Origin: Acanthochlamys bracteata
Lineage: Eukaryota > Streptophyta > Magnoliopsida > Pandanales > Velloziaceae
Direction: 5' to 3'
DNA length: 64,000 bases
Assembly: GCA_019914995.1 (NCBI GenBank)
Contig: CM034128.1
Span: forward strand, 7,070,501 to 7,134,500
The notes under the pieces were generated by a model. That model was not told the origin of the DNA. It was given only the letters and a program-made list of their open reading frames with translations, and ran no database searches. The position numbers and the translations under genes are program-made. Shown here piece after piece: positions 51,301 through 61,815 of the stretch. The stretch's first letter is position 1. Every line of letters begins with the position of its first letter.

Positions 51301-53038
51301 AGCCAGATTCCTATCCTGAATGAATGAACCATATACATTAATGAGAATATACAAGAAAGAACATTAATAAAGTCAATAAGATTGCAAAGAAAAAGTGCAG
51401 CAATGGTTGTTCTTTCCCTTTTCCATGTGAAGGATGATTAAAGCCATTATGCAGTTCAAATACGTCTAATTTTCAGCAGTAGTCCATGTGGATTAAGCTA
51501 AGTTTCACTTTGGTCCCCGTGCTGTGCTTATGCTCCATTTTGGCCCCAAAGTATTTACTTAAAGCTCAAAAGTAGTCCACCGTTAGTTTGAATCTAAATT
51601 GTTAATTGGTTGTCCTTATTGTGTTGAAATTCAAAAACATATATCACAAATACAAAATTATTTTTTTAATTATGTTTCTTTCATTCTATTTTTTCTTTTT
51701 CCTTAGGTTTATCTTTATAGGCTTTCTAGTGTTTTTTAATAAACAAAACAAAAACCCTCAAATACACTTTTACACAAACAAAAAAACCTACTAAATCTTT
51801 AATCACTCAAAATATCCTACTCTCTAATTTTAGTGTTACTTGGCTAATATTAAAGTTAATTTCATTGACCAACTGTAATGCATTACCAGTTGCATCTTTT
51901 TGACGTGTCTATTGCCTTTCCAGCTCACCTTGCCTTTTTCAACTTACAGTAGCACAAAGGATCTTAAAGCAAAAAGAAATTAAAGATGCAGACGATACTA
52001 TTAAAGCAGACAAGAAAGTAAATTTAAATGCAATTATGACCAAAGGCAACATAAGTGAGACCATGAATTCTTCATAATATTGTTTTTTTAAATTCTCGCA
52101 CTTCTTTGTCTTCAACCTTACTATGCCCCTTCCCATCACACTATATTTGGTTGATTTGACAGAGTTGTTCTTACATCTCTGTAGAGCTCCGCCATCTCGC
52201 CATCCACTACGATAATGGCTTTCTTAACAAGAAACAATCAACAGCATGTTCTACTTTTTCTTCTTCATTGTTTTATTTCCTTGTTTCTCCTTAATGAACA
52301 ACCATCTATATAGTTCAAGGAAGTAGGACTGCCTGAGCTGCAATCTCATGGGTGTATGGACTGATAGCTACTGGGAAGCAGTAAACGTGCAAGGTAAAGA
52401 TGCTTTTTTTTTCCTTTTTTATATCATTTTGATCAAGGATTTGATAGAGATCAATTCGTGGCCCGATTGAGCTAAATATTGTCACCGTGTCTATAACTCA
52501 TAGTTTTTTCATACAACGGTGGAGATTATATTTAATATCTTTTATGCACTTTTCGGAAGGGGGTGTTCCTAAGGTGCACCTAAGGGTGGGGTGCCCCTAT
52601 CCCCACCACCCTATATATATAGGGGCACTCCAACTCTTATGCACACTCCGGCGCACTCCACGGCCGTTTGTGGCCGTGGAGACCTTCAAATCCAATCTTT
52701 ACCGTTGGATATGAAGAACTATGAGTTGTTAACATATTGACAAAATTTCATCTCGATCGGACTAAGAATAGACCTTTATCCAATCACTTGATAATGATGA
52801 TACAAATAGTAAAAGTTAACAAAATATATATATCTCCTTTTTTATTCATCTTGATCAAGTGGCTGAATGGAGGTCGATTTGTATTCTGATTCAGATGAAA
52901 TTTTGTTAGCATGTTAACGACTTGTAATTCTTCATATCCAACGGTAGAGATTGGATTTGAAGATCTCCACAGCCAAAAACGGTCGTGGAGTGCGCTAGAG
53001 TGTGCATAAGGATTGGAGTGCCGCTATCTCTTTCCATA

Positions 53039-53084
<46 letters not shown>

Positions 53085-55227
53085 TAGATAGATAGATATG
53101 TCAAAGGAAAAAGAAGAAATAAACAAAACACAAAAAAATTACAAAAGAAGATTTAGTCCCTCTGGTTTGTGTTTTTAAATTACAAAACCATGGAGAAGCC
53201 AGTTAACACATTAGGTTCAAACTAACAAAAGGACTCTTTTTAACCATAAGTAAAACATTGGGGACCAAAATGAAGCATAAGCAAGTAGAGGACCAAAATG
53301 AAACTTATTGTAAAGCACAAGGACTATGGCCGACTCAATTCACAAGTAGCATTCCATTAAGAATTTGAAAAACTCGAAATAAGATGGAGATCCAGAAGTA
53401 GGTATAGCATATACTTGACATTTACAATCAAGGACTTCTCCTTCTAGTCATACTCTTTTGCTTTTTTCACAAAACGATAAAAACACTAGATATGAACTTT
53501 CAAAAGTATTGCTTGATTTTGATATGACCATGATGGAAAGCTAAGTATCCGATCAACTATATTACTGCAATAATCAATACATTGTAGATTCAATTACAAA
53601 TAACATTTTCACCCACATGCCTAATTGAATGGGTATGCTCCCTAAAATGTTACGTATGCTTTCCTATCTTGCATTTAAGTGCAAGCAATTTAGATGCATT
53701 GGTTGAGGAAGGACAAACCACTTCATCAATGAGAGAACTACATCGAAATATTTTGACCTCTCTACACAAGTTGGAAGATGTGAGTTAAAAGTTCCTTTGT
53801 TATGAAAGGTAAAGCGAGGCCCAAGAAGACTTGGCTAGAGAGTATTAAAGTTTACTTATCTAGTATTAGCCTAATGAGGGATATTATTCATGACAGATCA
53901 CAAAATCGTAAAGCCTCCTGACTCCATATAGATAACTCCCTTAGTAGGATAAGGTTTAAATGTTATTTAGGTTATACAACCATGCTTATTGAGTCATATA
54001 AAAGACTGTTGTTTTAAACGTTCTTCTTTTAAGCAAAATGAACAAACTTTCATAAGCACTTAAAAGGTCAAATCCGAGCAATTGCTCCATTCTTTAACAT
54101 CAAATGCCTGTTCTAAACGATACCCCAGCTCTATGAAGATGGATTGTTTCCAAAATTAGAACAGCGTCCTACTGCACATTAGACATGTTACCATGTTGAT
54201 TACTTTCAGCTTATGTTGAATCTACTTAGAATACTCTTCAAAGAAACAAGATTAGAATATTCTGTCCAAGAAAAAAGAGGACGAAGAATACCTTCTTGGC
54301 AAGGGATGTTGCAACCATGTTAGAGGTGGCAATGGAAAGGAACATAAAAATATAGCACAGGTAATCGCAGAATACTGTCCCAGGCCCTGAGGTACATAAT
54401 TCTGTTAGACTATATCTACAATATAACAAGTAACTGCTTCTAATATAATGAAGAAAAAAAACCCAAGCTACTGAGCAATTTACAATACTGTTTTGAGTAT
54501 AAATATATAGAAAACCATCCCAACCTGCCACAAAACTGCTATTCAGTCACATCATAAACTACCACAATCTCGTTCCTTCATGCTATAACATGGATGCAAG
54601 AGTTACTGGAACCGAAACATCAACAGAAAATTGCATGAACAGCAGCTAACCAAGTTAACAATATCAACCAGGCGAAAAAAAACAATCAATCTCTCCTTTC
54701 TCAGTATATCAAAATGCAGAAAACTTCCCTAGCCCTTCTACAATGTCATCAAAGAAAAGAGATAGCATTCTACGACAAGCAACCAACAGCCACAATTTTC
54801 AAATTTTAAATTAAGTACCAAGTGCGGCAAGTTCCACCGAGCTGCTCTGGCCAATGACCATGGTATCGATGAGGCTCATAAGAGGCCCACAGATCCATAA
54901 CCCCGTAGCTGGTCCGGCAAACACCGCAATCTCCTTCACCTGCTTCAATAAGCTCTGCTGCTGCTCTTCAATCAGCTCCACCGAATCATCAACACTCTCA
55001 CTGGCGCCAGAAGAATCAGAAACAGAAGCAGCAATTATTAAACAACGCGGCCACCGTAACCGAGCTGATTTGGAATAGCGATAGCGGGCAGTGGAGAGAA
55101 CTGGCGGAGGAGAAACGAGCAGCGGCAGCGGCGGAGATTGAGAGATGCTGTGGAGAGACAGTGGAGAGAACCGGTGGTTTGCCAGCAGCAGCGACGGCTG
55201 TGGTCGAAAGAGAAGGCGGAGGTCCAT
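35646..55227 (-). CDS. DTX46: Chloroplast MATE transporter, EDS5/DTX46 type
   Basis: Fourteen exons (minus): 55227-54819, 54386-54292, 51315-51207, 50082-50027, 48663-48608, 47817-47679, 44424-44287, 44220-44152, 44070-43960, 43332-43204, 41477-41400, 37460-37389, 35924-35862 and 35747-35646. All borders are GT-AG and the join is in frame: 1626 bases, 541 aa plus TAG. Residues 1 to about 70 are Ser/Arg/Pro-rich and acid-poor like a transit peptide. The MATE domain (about 100-535) starts with [20 protein letters not shown] (105-124). Further family blocks are [63 protein letters not shown] and LVGFQWARFSL. Arabidopsis EDS5 sits in the chloroplast envelope and exports isochorismate for salicylic acid synthesis; DTX46 (EDS5H) is its less-studied relative. 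Sequence favours this pair but does not settle which. Introns are swollen by transposons. Confidence 0.95.
38400..38545. repeat. Solo arm related to the foldback element at 52621-53025
   Basis: The sequence has the order ATTCAATCTCCACCGTTGGA, ATAAAATTTTAGCTTAATCGG, CGATCTCCATTCG and CACTTGATCAAG. This parallels the arm at 52680-52795 (TCCAATCTTTACCGTTGGAT, ACAAAATTTCATCTCGATCGG, CACTTGAT). It lies in a MATE intron, beside the truncated LINE end. Confidence 0.6.
38885..40838 (-). mobile_element. RTE-type LINE fragment, 5' half (endonuclease region), interrupted
   Basis: On the minus strand a 5' leader TAGCCGGTCCCAAACCTGGA (near 40832) leads into [12 protein letters not shown] and [20 protein letters not shown] (near 40570). 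This is the start of the apurinic endonuclease domain. RVGNKIILV (near 40340), an [13 protein letters not shown] block, [16 protein letters not shown] (near 39890) and [12 protein letters not shown] (near 39480) follow, then [18 protein letters not shown] (near 39060) before the RT. Frameshifts and stops abound. It has the same orientation as the host MATE gene, within the intron between exons 11 and 12. A 260-bp MITE splits the endonuclease region. Confidence 0.8.
39910..40169. mobile_element. 260-bp MITE inserted in the LINE, with TCA target duplication
   Basis: Ends are GAGCGCATTTGGGATTGC on the left and, on the reverse strand, GGGTGTTTGGGATTGC on the right. Both sides are flanked by TCA (39907-39909 and 40170-40172). 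Removing the element and one TCA restores the LINE's LND codon context, apart from a small deletion. The 3-bp target site and G-rich TIR start fit PIF/Harbinger (Tourist-like) MITEs. This is the best-defined family-A copy. Confidence 0.8.
42279..42311. repeat. (TC)n microsatellite in a MATE intron
   Basis: About 16 TC units between MATE exons 10 and 11. Confidence 0.95.
45715..47080 (+). mobile_element. RTE-type LINE fragment, 3' half (reverse transcriptase to 3' end)
   Basis: The plus strand reads [18 protein letters not shown] (near 45770-45820), [20 protein letters not shown] (near 46040-46090), [18 protein letters not shown] (near 46280-46330; the family's FADDI is now FAKGI) and [11 protein letters not shown] (near 46390). 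[13 protein letters not shown] follows near 46830 and RIHVADP near 47035. It closes with GGGACAAGGCTTAGTTGTTG (47060-47079), the usual 3' tail. Frames are broken throughout. It is 5'-truncated, lies in the intron between MATE exons 7 and 6, and is antisense to the gene. Confidence 0.88.
50241..50376 (+). mobile_element. Short SINE-like element with LINE-like 5' and 3' ends
   Basis: ATAGCCGGTCTCAACCATGG (50241-50260) followed by GTAAAAGGAAAAGGTTG resembles the 5' leader of the RTE LINE at 40838 (TAGCCGGTCCCAAACCTGGA, then TAAAGAAAAAGGGTTG). The end, TTGGAATAAGGCTTAGTTGA (50358-50377), resembles the 3' tail of the LINE at 47080. No coding part lies between. GGATCCAAACC at 50341 weakly resembles a pol III B box, so a SINE is possible. 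It lies between MATE exons 4 and 3, antisense to the gene. Confidence 0.55.
52430..52600. repeat. Third foldback-type arm, same orientation as the right arm
   Basis: GATCAAGGATTTGATAGAGA, then ACTCATAGTTTTTTCATACA and ACGGTGGAGATT, parallel the right arm of the neighbouring foldback (GATCAAGTGGCTGAATGGAG, CTTGTAATTCTTCATATCCA, ACGGTAGAGATT). It is separated from the foldback's left arm by a short GTGCCCCTATCC/ATATATAGGGGCAC palindrome (52592-52627). Confidence 0.6.
52621..53025. mobile_element. Foldback (long inverted repeat) element
   Basis: Left arm 52621-52795 and right arm 52852-53025 are near-complementary over about 175 bases. Both contain, on opposite strands, GGCACTCCAA, CTTATGCACACTC, GCGCACTCCACG, ACCGTTGGATATGAAGAA, GTTAACAT, ACAAAATTTCATCT and CACTTGAT. 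The spacer is about 55 bases. It could form a strong hairpin in a transcript. Confidence 0.85.
53037..53098. repeat. (TA)n(GATA)n microsatellite
   Basis: About 21 TA units followed by four GATA units, directly after the foldback element. Confidence 0.95.
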
Positions 55228-55439
55228 TGGATTGATTGATTTTGGAGAACTGCGCGCGGGTCGGAGTTAGTAGAAGAAACGAACGGCCGAGTATGCGCGT
55301 AAATGAATAAAATTTTTGAAGAAACGTTTGCAATACCAAGCCTCTTTAAAAGTTAAATGACAACTGTAGTACTTAAAAGAATCTAATATTTAGTATTAGG
55401 ATGGATTGACATCGCACAAAACTATCCTACGCTTTATGG
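55228..55439 (-). promoter_or_regulatory. Short leader/promoter interval of the MATE gene
   Basis: Only about 210 bases separate the MATE start codon from the first recognisable gypsy sequence. No TATA box is obvious. The core promoter must lie here or extend into the transposon relic. Confidence 0.4.
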
Positions 55440-58030
55440 AAATTTGGCATTGAAGTGGCCTTGGAAGTAAGCTACTCCAAACAGCCGTCCAAGACCATCC
55501 AGCTTGTCCCTCGACGAATTGAATTCACTCAAAGCTGAAGGCCTTTGTTTTTACAAGTGCAAAAGAGGGCACAAAGTGCTTCAATCGTCCGTGCTCTCTT
55601 GCGAGCTATGAGGATGATGACGATGGGACAGAACCAAACACCTCTTCCATGTACCAGTGCTGTGGAAGATGCTACTCTATCTTTTAGTGCAATGCTAGGT
55701 TTAGTAAGACCTCAAACCCTGAGGATAATATGGAACATCAAAAGATAAGAAGTCTTCATCTCGATCAACTTGGGCAGCGCTCATAATTTCATTTTCGATG
55801 GATTAGCAAAAGGGCTACACCTAATTGCTAAGTCATTCCTACCATTCAAGGTTGAGTTGGCATATGGACGTCCTCACTCCTCACTCTATAGCGGCAATCT
55901 ACAAAAATAATCCATTGACATTATTAGGAGTTGATACATTTGTCGATGCATATTCATTCCCTCTTAGTAGCATGCAGTTGGTGCTTGTATACAATGGCTC
56001 GAGAGCCTCAGTGATATTAATAGTAATTATAAAAGATCAGAGATCTCACTACAACAACATGATTTTATTTTATAAGGAATGAGATGGTGGTGTATTCCAA
56101 CTAACAAGTCGAAGTACAGGATCAAGCCTATATTCCTTGAGACTCATTGCAGTGGAGTCTATCGGGAAACTTTTTTATGATACCATAACTCTACCGAATG
56201 ATCTACAAAGCATGGTGGGTCACATGTTTGCCCTTCTCTTAAAAAACATACCATGGCATACCACTACTGCATGGAGTAATGACTTCTATTGCCCGTCCTT
56301 ACCAATACATACATATGCAAAAAATGGAGATCGAGGGCACAGTTACGGAAATGATTTCCTAAGGTATAATTAGGCTTAGCTGTTTAGCCTTCTCCACTCT
56401 AGGTTTGCTAGTCAAAAGAAACACATATCATATCATTTTTTGTGTTTATTATGAAGCTCTCAATGACATCATGATGAATAAGTTGTCTATTCTTGTCAGA
56501 TGAGCTTATGAATGAGCTACATGGAGCTCCTACGAAGCTGGACCTTAAGTTAGGTTACCATCAAATTCAGGTGCGAGAGGAAGATGTTCCTAAGACAGCC
56601 TTTAGGATGTATGATGGCCATTACGAATTTCTCAAAATGCCATTTGGTCTCATAAAACCCCCGCCATATTTCAATACTTGATGAATAACATTTTTCGCCC
56701 TTACATTCGCAAATTTATGCTTGTTGTTTTTTTAGGAGGAGTATTTGCTTCACTTGACCATAGTCTTTTCAGTGTTATAATCAAAACCATTATAAGCAAA
56801 GCTTTTCAAAGTGTTGGTTAGAATGCACTCAACTGGGATACTTAGATGGCCAAATTGTGTCGGAGGAAAGCATTGCTCGAATGGCCAGTCCCTTCTTCTG
56901 CAATGAAGCTACAATGGTTCTTATGATTGACAAGATATTACATTCTCTTTGTGAAGAGTTGTGGGATAATTGCAGCTCGTTTGATGGCATTGCTTAAAAA
57001 GGAGACTTTCACACGGTCTTCTGAAGCAGAACAAGCCTTTCTACAACTGAAATAAGCAGAACAAGCCCACACCCAATTTCACCATATCATTCTGTATAGA
57101 AACAAATGCCCCCAATAGGGGCGTCGTAACAATCCTTTCCTAGTGCAACTGGTTCATAGTATATTTTAGTAAAGCTCTCTCTCTCTTTGATGGTCGTATT
57201 CGAGTCTACCTACAAAAATGAGCTTATAGCAATGGTGCTTAAGGCACAAAGGTGGAAACCATATTTGTTAGGCCTTCTTTTCAAGTAAAATGAACCACTT
57301 GAGTTTAAATACCTCCTGAACCAATGGTTATCTACACCTGATCAACTTAAACGGCTTATAAAACTAAGGGGGAATGACTACTAATTTAAAAATCATTCAG
57401 GTTTGCAAAAATATCATGGTTAATGCATTATCATGTCGTCCAAAGGGTTCATTGGGCGCCTTGACAACACTATGGCCATCTTTTTAGGATTATCTCAGAC
57501 AAGCATTACAGGAGACCCCGACATGTCCAGCATCCTTCAAGTACTCTAGCTAGAGGAGCTGTAGGACTTTTGAATACTAAATAGGTATTTTATTTAAAGG
57601 ATAAGATGTGGGTGTCCAACCATCATTCCTATGTATGCAACTCTTATGTGACGCTCATAACTCGACAAATGAGGGACACGAGGGGATGTCCAATGATACC
57701 TGCATTGTGTGGCACATGTGTAAAAGCAAAAGGTGAGTGCTTAAGAGTTACGGCTAGACAGATGACTCTAGTCCTTACCTATACATGAAAAGATTTGATC
57801 CGAGATTTCCAATTTCATGAAAGAAATGTCAAGTGTAGAAGGAAAAGACATTATCCTTGTGATTGTCGACTGGGTATCCAAATATGCGTACTTTGTAGCC
57901 TTGATGCACCCTTATATCATAAGTAGCGTGGCTTTTATCAAAGAAATTATGTCATAGGACTCGGACATCTATTCTATTTAATAAAGACTTGGTCTTTCTC
58001 AAGTGGATTTTTTGGCAAGATCCTCGCCAA
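55440..58030 (+). mobile_element. Degenerate Ty3/gypsy retrotransposon (gag end, protease, RT, RNase H, integrase)
   Basis: In order on the plus strand: a gag-end LSLDELNSLKAEGLC-like stretch and a decayed zinc knuckle (KCKRGHK, near 55555); a protease-like LGSAHNFIFDGLAK (near 55770); an RT block [20 protein letters not shown] (56497-56556) running on to [17 protein letters not shown]; an RNase H block ELIAMVLKAQRWKPYLLG (near 57220); and an integrase block GKDIILVIVDWVSKYAYFVA (near 57845-57905). The YxDD region is altered to FLGGVFA. Many stops and frameshifts and several deletions show it is inactive. No LTR was found. Confidence 0.9.
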
Positions 58031-60944
58031 CCTATGTCATGCAAATTAATAACAAGAATAAGCCAAAGGAGTTGATTGATCAAGCAACACATAAATTAGG
58101 CAATTAAAGTTCTAAGGCAGCGCTAAAAGTTATAAAAGTCTGCTAAGGATGTGCTTGAATAATGATGGTAACTACAAACTTCCCTATTCTACAACTGCTT
58201 GGTAAATTTTGCTAAATCATTATACTTTCTCGAATAATGAAAACGTAGACATTTAGAGTACAACATTCACTAATAATAGTTTTTGATTAATTAGGTCACA
58301 TCTATTTTCATTTATTTTCTAATCATGTTGCTAAATTTTTTATTAGAATTTAGGTGATAAAATATAGAAAATACTGTCCTTTAGATTTTAGAATCGATAT
58401 TATCTCTCGTTTAACATCAAAACTAATTTTTATTTAATTATGAAGAATTATCCTGAGTGCATTCGTGAAGAATTTCGAACATATGTTGCTTCGAAAAATA
58501 CAATGTCCGTCTCTCTATATGTATAAAAAGCATTAACACCCATCTGAGTTCAATTATAGTTAGAATTCATCAAAAAAAGTTGGTGATATACATAAAAAAA
58601 TTCTAAAGCGTCGTGCAGGTTGCATAGAGTTGCACAAGAATGCAAAAAAGATCGCACAATTTTAATTAACAATAGATATTGTGACATATTTCAAAATATA
58701 CTTTAATTCAACTAATTATAGTTGTCTTTTATTTAAGAGAATTGCGTCCGAGTTCAATGAGAGAATTTATTCTAGATTTTTGCAAAACTTTATTCCTAAT
58801 AGATTTTGTGTGAACTTGTGTTATTAGATCAAGTTGGTTGGTCCTATGGCAGCACTTGAGCCAATAGGTTGCACACTAAGGACCCCAAATATGACCCATG
58901 CGACCAAGTGTTGGTTAAATCAGTGAAATAGTCGCATATGATTGTACTCGATCTAATAAGATTACACAGCGCATGGATTACAAGTGCAACATATGCTACC
59001 AAGTGCAATTAGAATCGATGATGCACAGGGTCACCTCTTGGGTTTCTTCTCGGATTGAGAAAGCGGAACAAACAAATTTAGGTCTCTTGATGAGAGACAA
59101 CTAATCTTACCAGTTAAAGTAAATATATTTGAAAGATTCATAATGTTTATTATTAATTAAACTTGTAGAACTTTGTATGACCCTGCAAATTATGAATCCA
59201 AGACAGATTTTCTGCAAATTATGTCTTTTTATATACGAGTTCTGACCCTAACTTAAAATTGAAGTTTAAGCTCACGGGAATAATATGAAACTTTTCAAGA
59301 CTGAATTAGTCCAAGATTTTATTACTGAAAAAATTCAATAACCTCGAAACATAGGGTAACCAAAATATTGAGTATGATTTGCAAGACAATTATTCTCAAT
59401 ATTATTCTCTTTGGTTCTCGTATTTTTTTGGCCTTTTTTATATAATATCTTAGTAATAAAATTTCAAGTCTTACTAATTCAATATTAAGAATATTCATTT
59501 TATTCTATTGATGCTTAACCTTCAATTATAATTCTTCAGATATTCTTCTAATTTTTTCCACAAAAAATCTATTTAGTTGTCTTTCACATTCCAACTTTCA
59601 GTTGTATTGAAAATTTAGAGCAAAAGACTTATCTTTCTAGTTACTACCGCATAAACATAAAAAATTCAAAATGAATGTCAAAAAAATTCTATGTATACGA
59701 TTTTGTGCCAACATATGAGCGGCTACGTGTGTGCTACACCTGTATATGCAAACTGTGCGCCCTAGCTAATGTAAATTCATGGCAATCCAAACAACAAAGT
59801 GATGGACACAGAAAAAAAGAACATTACTATCATCTCAACATACATCGTGAATCTATTGTTGTTTTTTTAAAAACAAGAGAAGGTAGGAACGAATTTTACT
59901 TATGTGTGACGTGATCGAACTCGGTGGGAAGAGCTTTACAGATATGATTGGAGACTATGGTGGCGCGAGTGAATTCATTATAAAAGATAAAATAATTTTA
60001 CAAATAGAGTAGCAATTTACAGTAACAATGATCGGAGGTGAGTTTTGAGTGGAAAAAGAGAGAGTGGAGGAATTATGTAAGAGGAATATCTCAATACAAA
60101 TTTCTTATGATTACCCATATTTGAATTGAGAATATTTTAATTTTTTGATAAGAAATGACTAGAAAAATAAATCTTTAAAAGTGGCCTAAGAAAAATAAAT
60201 TTGAATTGAATGCGGTCTATTTGATCAAATAACCCAAATTTTTATTTAAATATTATTTAAGTTTAGTGTGCTGCATGAATAGCACGAGTCATTAATACGT
60301 CTTTGATTTTTTTAATTGATTGGTTTTTCATGTTTAGTGATTCACCATGTGTAAAATTTAATATGTTAAATTTTGTTGGTCAAATTCTATTACATTTTAC
60401 TAAAAGTAAATGTAATAACTATAGAGGAGTATTATAACCACATACAAAGTATATATCTTATTTTGCCAATAGTCAATTCTGATCTTTGTATCTAATTATC
60501 ATCAATGCTTCAGATTGATGTGACAAAATATGGGTAAGTTTGATGTGCCTATTTCTCTCTCTATCCTATATATATATATAAAGAAAAGTTAAGTGACGGT
60601 GGCCAACTTCGTTAATTATAACGACCAATTTAGAAAATATATAAAGACTAAGTAAAAACACAAAAATGAAATTCAAGAACGAAAATGAGCAAAATCCGAT
60701 AATACATGCATGTACTAGTGACTTTGGCTTTCATTTTAATGAACTTATATTTTTAGTTGGGCCTACTTTTAGTTTGTAGATGATAGAAAAATGAAAGTTG
60801 GAAATGTGCTTGTTTTGTTGCGAGAAATTATAATAGATCCTGGCGCAAGTATTTTATATATCAAAGACAAAACACGTGTTATCATTAATCTCGTAAAGGT
60901 GGAAAATGATTCACCTAGTTAGAGCTCATTTGCCATTGTATTTA
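58031..60944. other. Intergenic DNA without a recognised gene
   Basis: The first part may be decayed gypsy 3' sequence. The 79-codon plus frame at 59675-59914 has several Cys residues but no zinc-binding spacing I recognise and no splice context. Nothing else is supported. Confidence 0.35.
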
Positions 60945-61140
60945 TAAGGCATTTAATTTTAATTTTTTATTATATATTTTAATAAAAATTAAATAATTTA
61001 TAAAATTATTTATGAAATTTTAAAATATAAAATTATATTTGTTATTTTTATTTTATAAATTAAATAAAACTTATTCTCTAAATATTTTTTAAAAAATTAT
61101 TATAAAATAATTCTATATAGTTAATTCTAAACGGTCCCCT
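60945..61140. mobile_element. MITE-like element, family A
   Basis: ATTTATAAGGCATTTAATTT at the left and AATTCTAAACGGTCCCC at the right flank an AT-rich body like that of the other copies. The ends are imperfect. Confidence 0.4.
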
Positions 61141-61557
61141 TAGTAATCTTATTGCTGATGTAACATTTTCTTCTTACATCTAGTTTAATAACATGTTGGA
61201 TATATCAAAAAGTTTTTAACTACTACTATTACCAAAATAGTTTTAAAAGGGATTTTTAAAAACTGTTTGACATATTATCTATTGATTACCAAATACAGTT
61301 TCAATATTCTGCTTTTCTAAAAATGGGAATGTAATCCTAGGAATCTAGGATTTCCTAAAATAGGATTCCATTGATTTTAGAATATCTTGTGTTTAATAAA
61401 AAGTAGAATGTTAGAAAAATCGGAATTAAATACTTCTCAAATGGTTAACTTATTTGGTTAAATCGAGTTGTCAAGCAGACACCTGAAGAATTAATTACAA
61501 CACTTCCGACTAGTTGCTGCCTTGGGTTCATAGTTTTTACAGAAACATGTTAAAAAT

Positions 61558-61815
61558 TAGGACATGTTTTAATTGTGTAAAAATGAATTTTATAAAAATA
61601 AATTTCGTGAAAAATAAAATTTGGTAAAAAAAAAATTCGATAAAAATAAAATTCAGTATGATAATTGAAATCCATAAAATAAAATTTAAAATAGAGTTTT
61701 GATGAAAAGAGAATTTAATATAAAAGTAAAAGTTAAGATGACAATTATATAAATTGATCGTACTTAAAATTTTTTTTAAAAATAAATTTTAGTGTATTTG
61801 AAATGCGCTTTTTTA
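61558..61815. mobile_element. MITE-like element, AAAATAAATTT family
   Basis: ACATGTTTTAATTGTGTAAA at the left and TGTATTTGAAATGCGCTTTT at the right flank repeated ATAAAAATAAAATTC units. The same wording appears inverted at 2040-2235. Confidence 0.4.

Larger units (their letters stand above)
51477..53345. mobile_element. 1.9-kb long-TIR DNA element in MATE intron 2
   Basis: The left arm (51482-51600) reads AGTCCATGTGG, AAGTTTCACTTTGGTCCCC, TGCTTATGCTCCATTTTGGC. The reverse complement of the right arm (about 53325 down to 53180) reads AGTCCTTGTGC, AAGTTTCATTTTGGTCC, TGCTTATGCTTCATTTTGG and continues with TTAGTTTGAA.CTAA in both. Arms of more than 120 bases suggest a Mutator-like non-autonomous element. 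Its interior holds a foldback element, a third related arm and a TA microsatellite. Interior sequence at 51900-52340 is not repetitive by eye and could be captured DNA. Confidence 0.65.

Noticed and set aside
59675..59914. 79-codon plus frame with several cysteines, considered as a zinc-finger or cysteine-rich peptide
   Set aside because: Cysteine spacing matches no family I know, there is no signal peptide, and the surrounding DNA is decayed repeat sequence.
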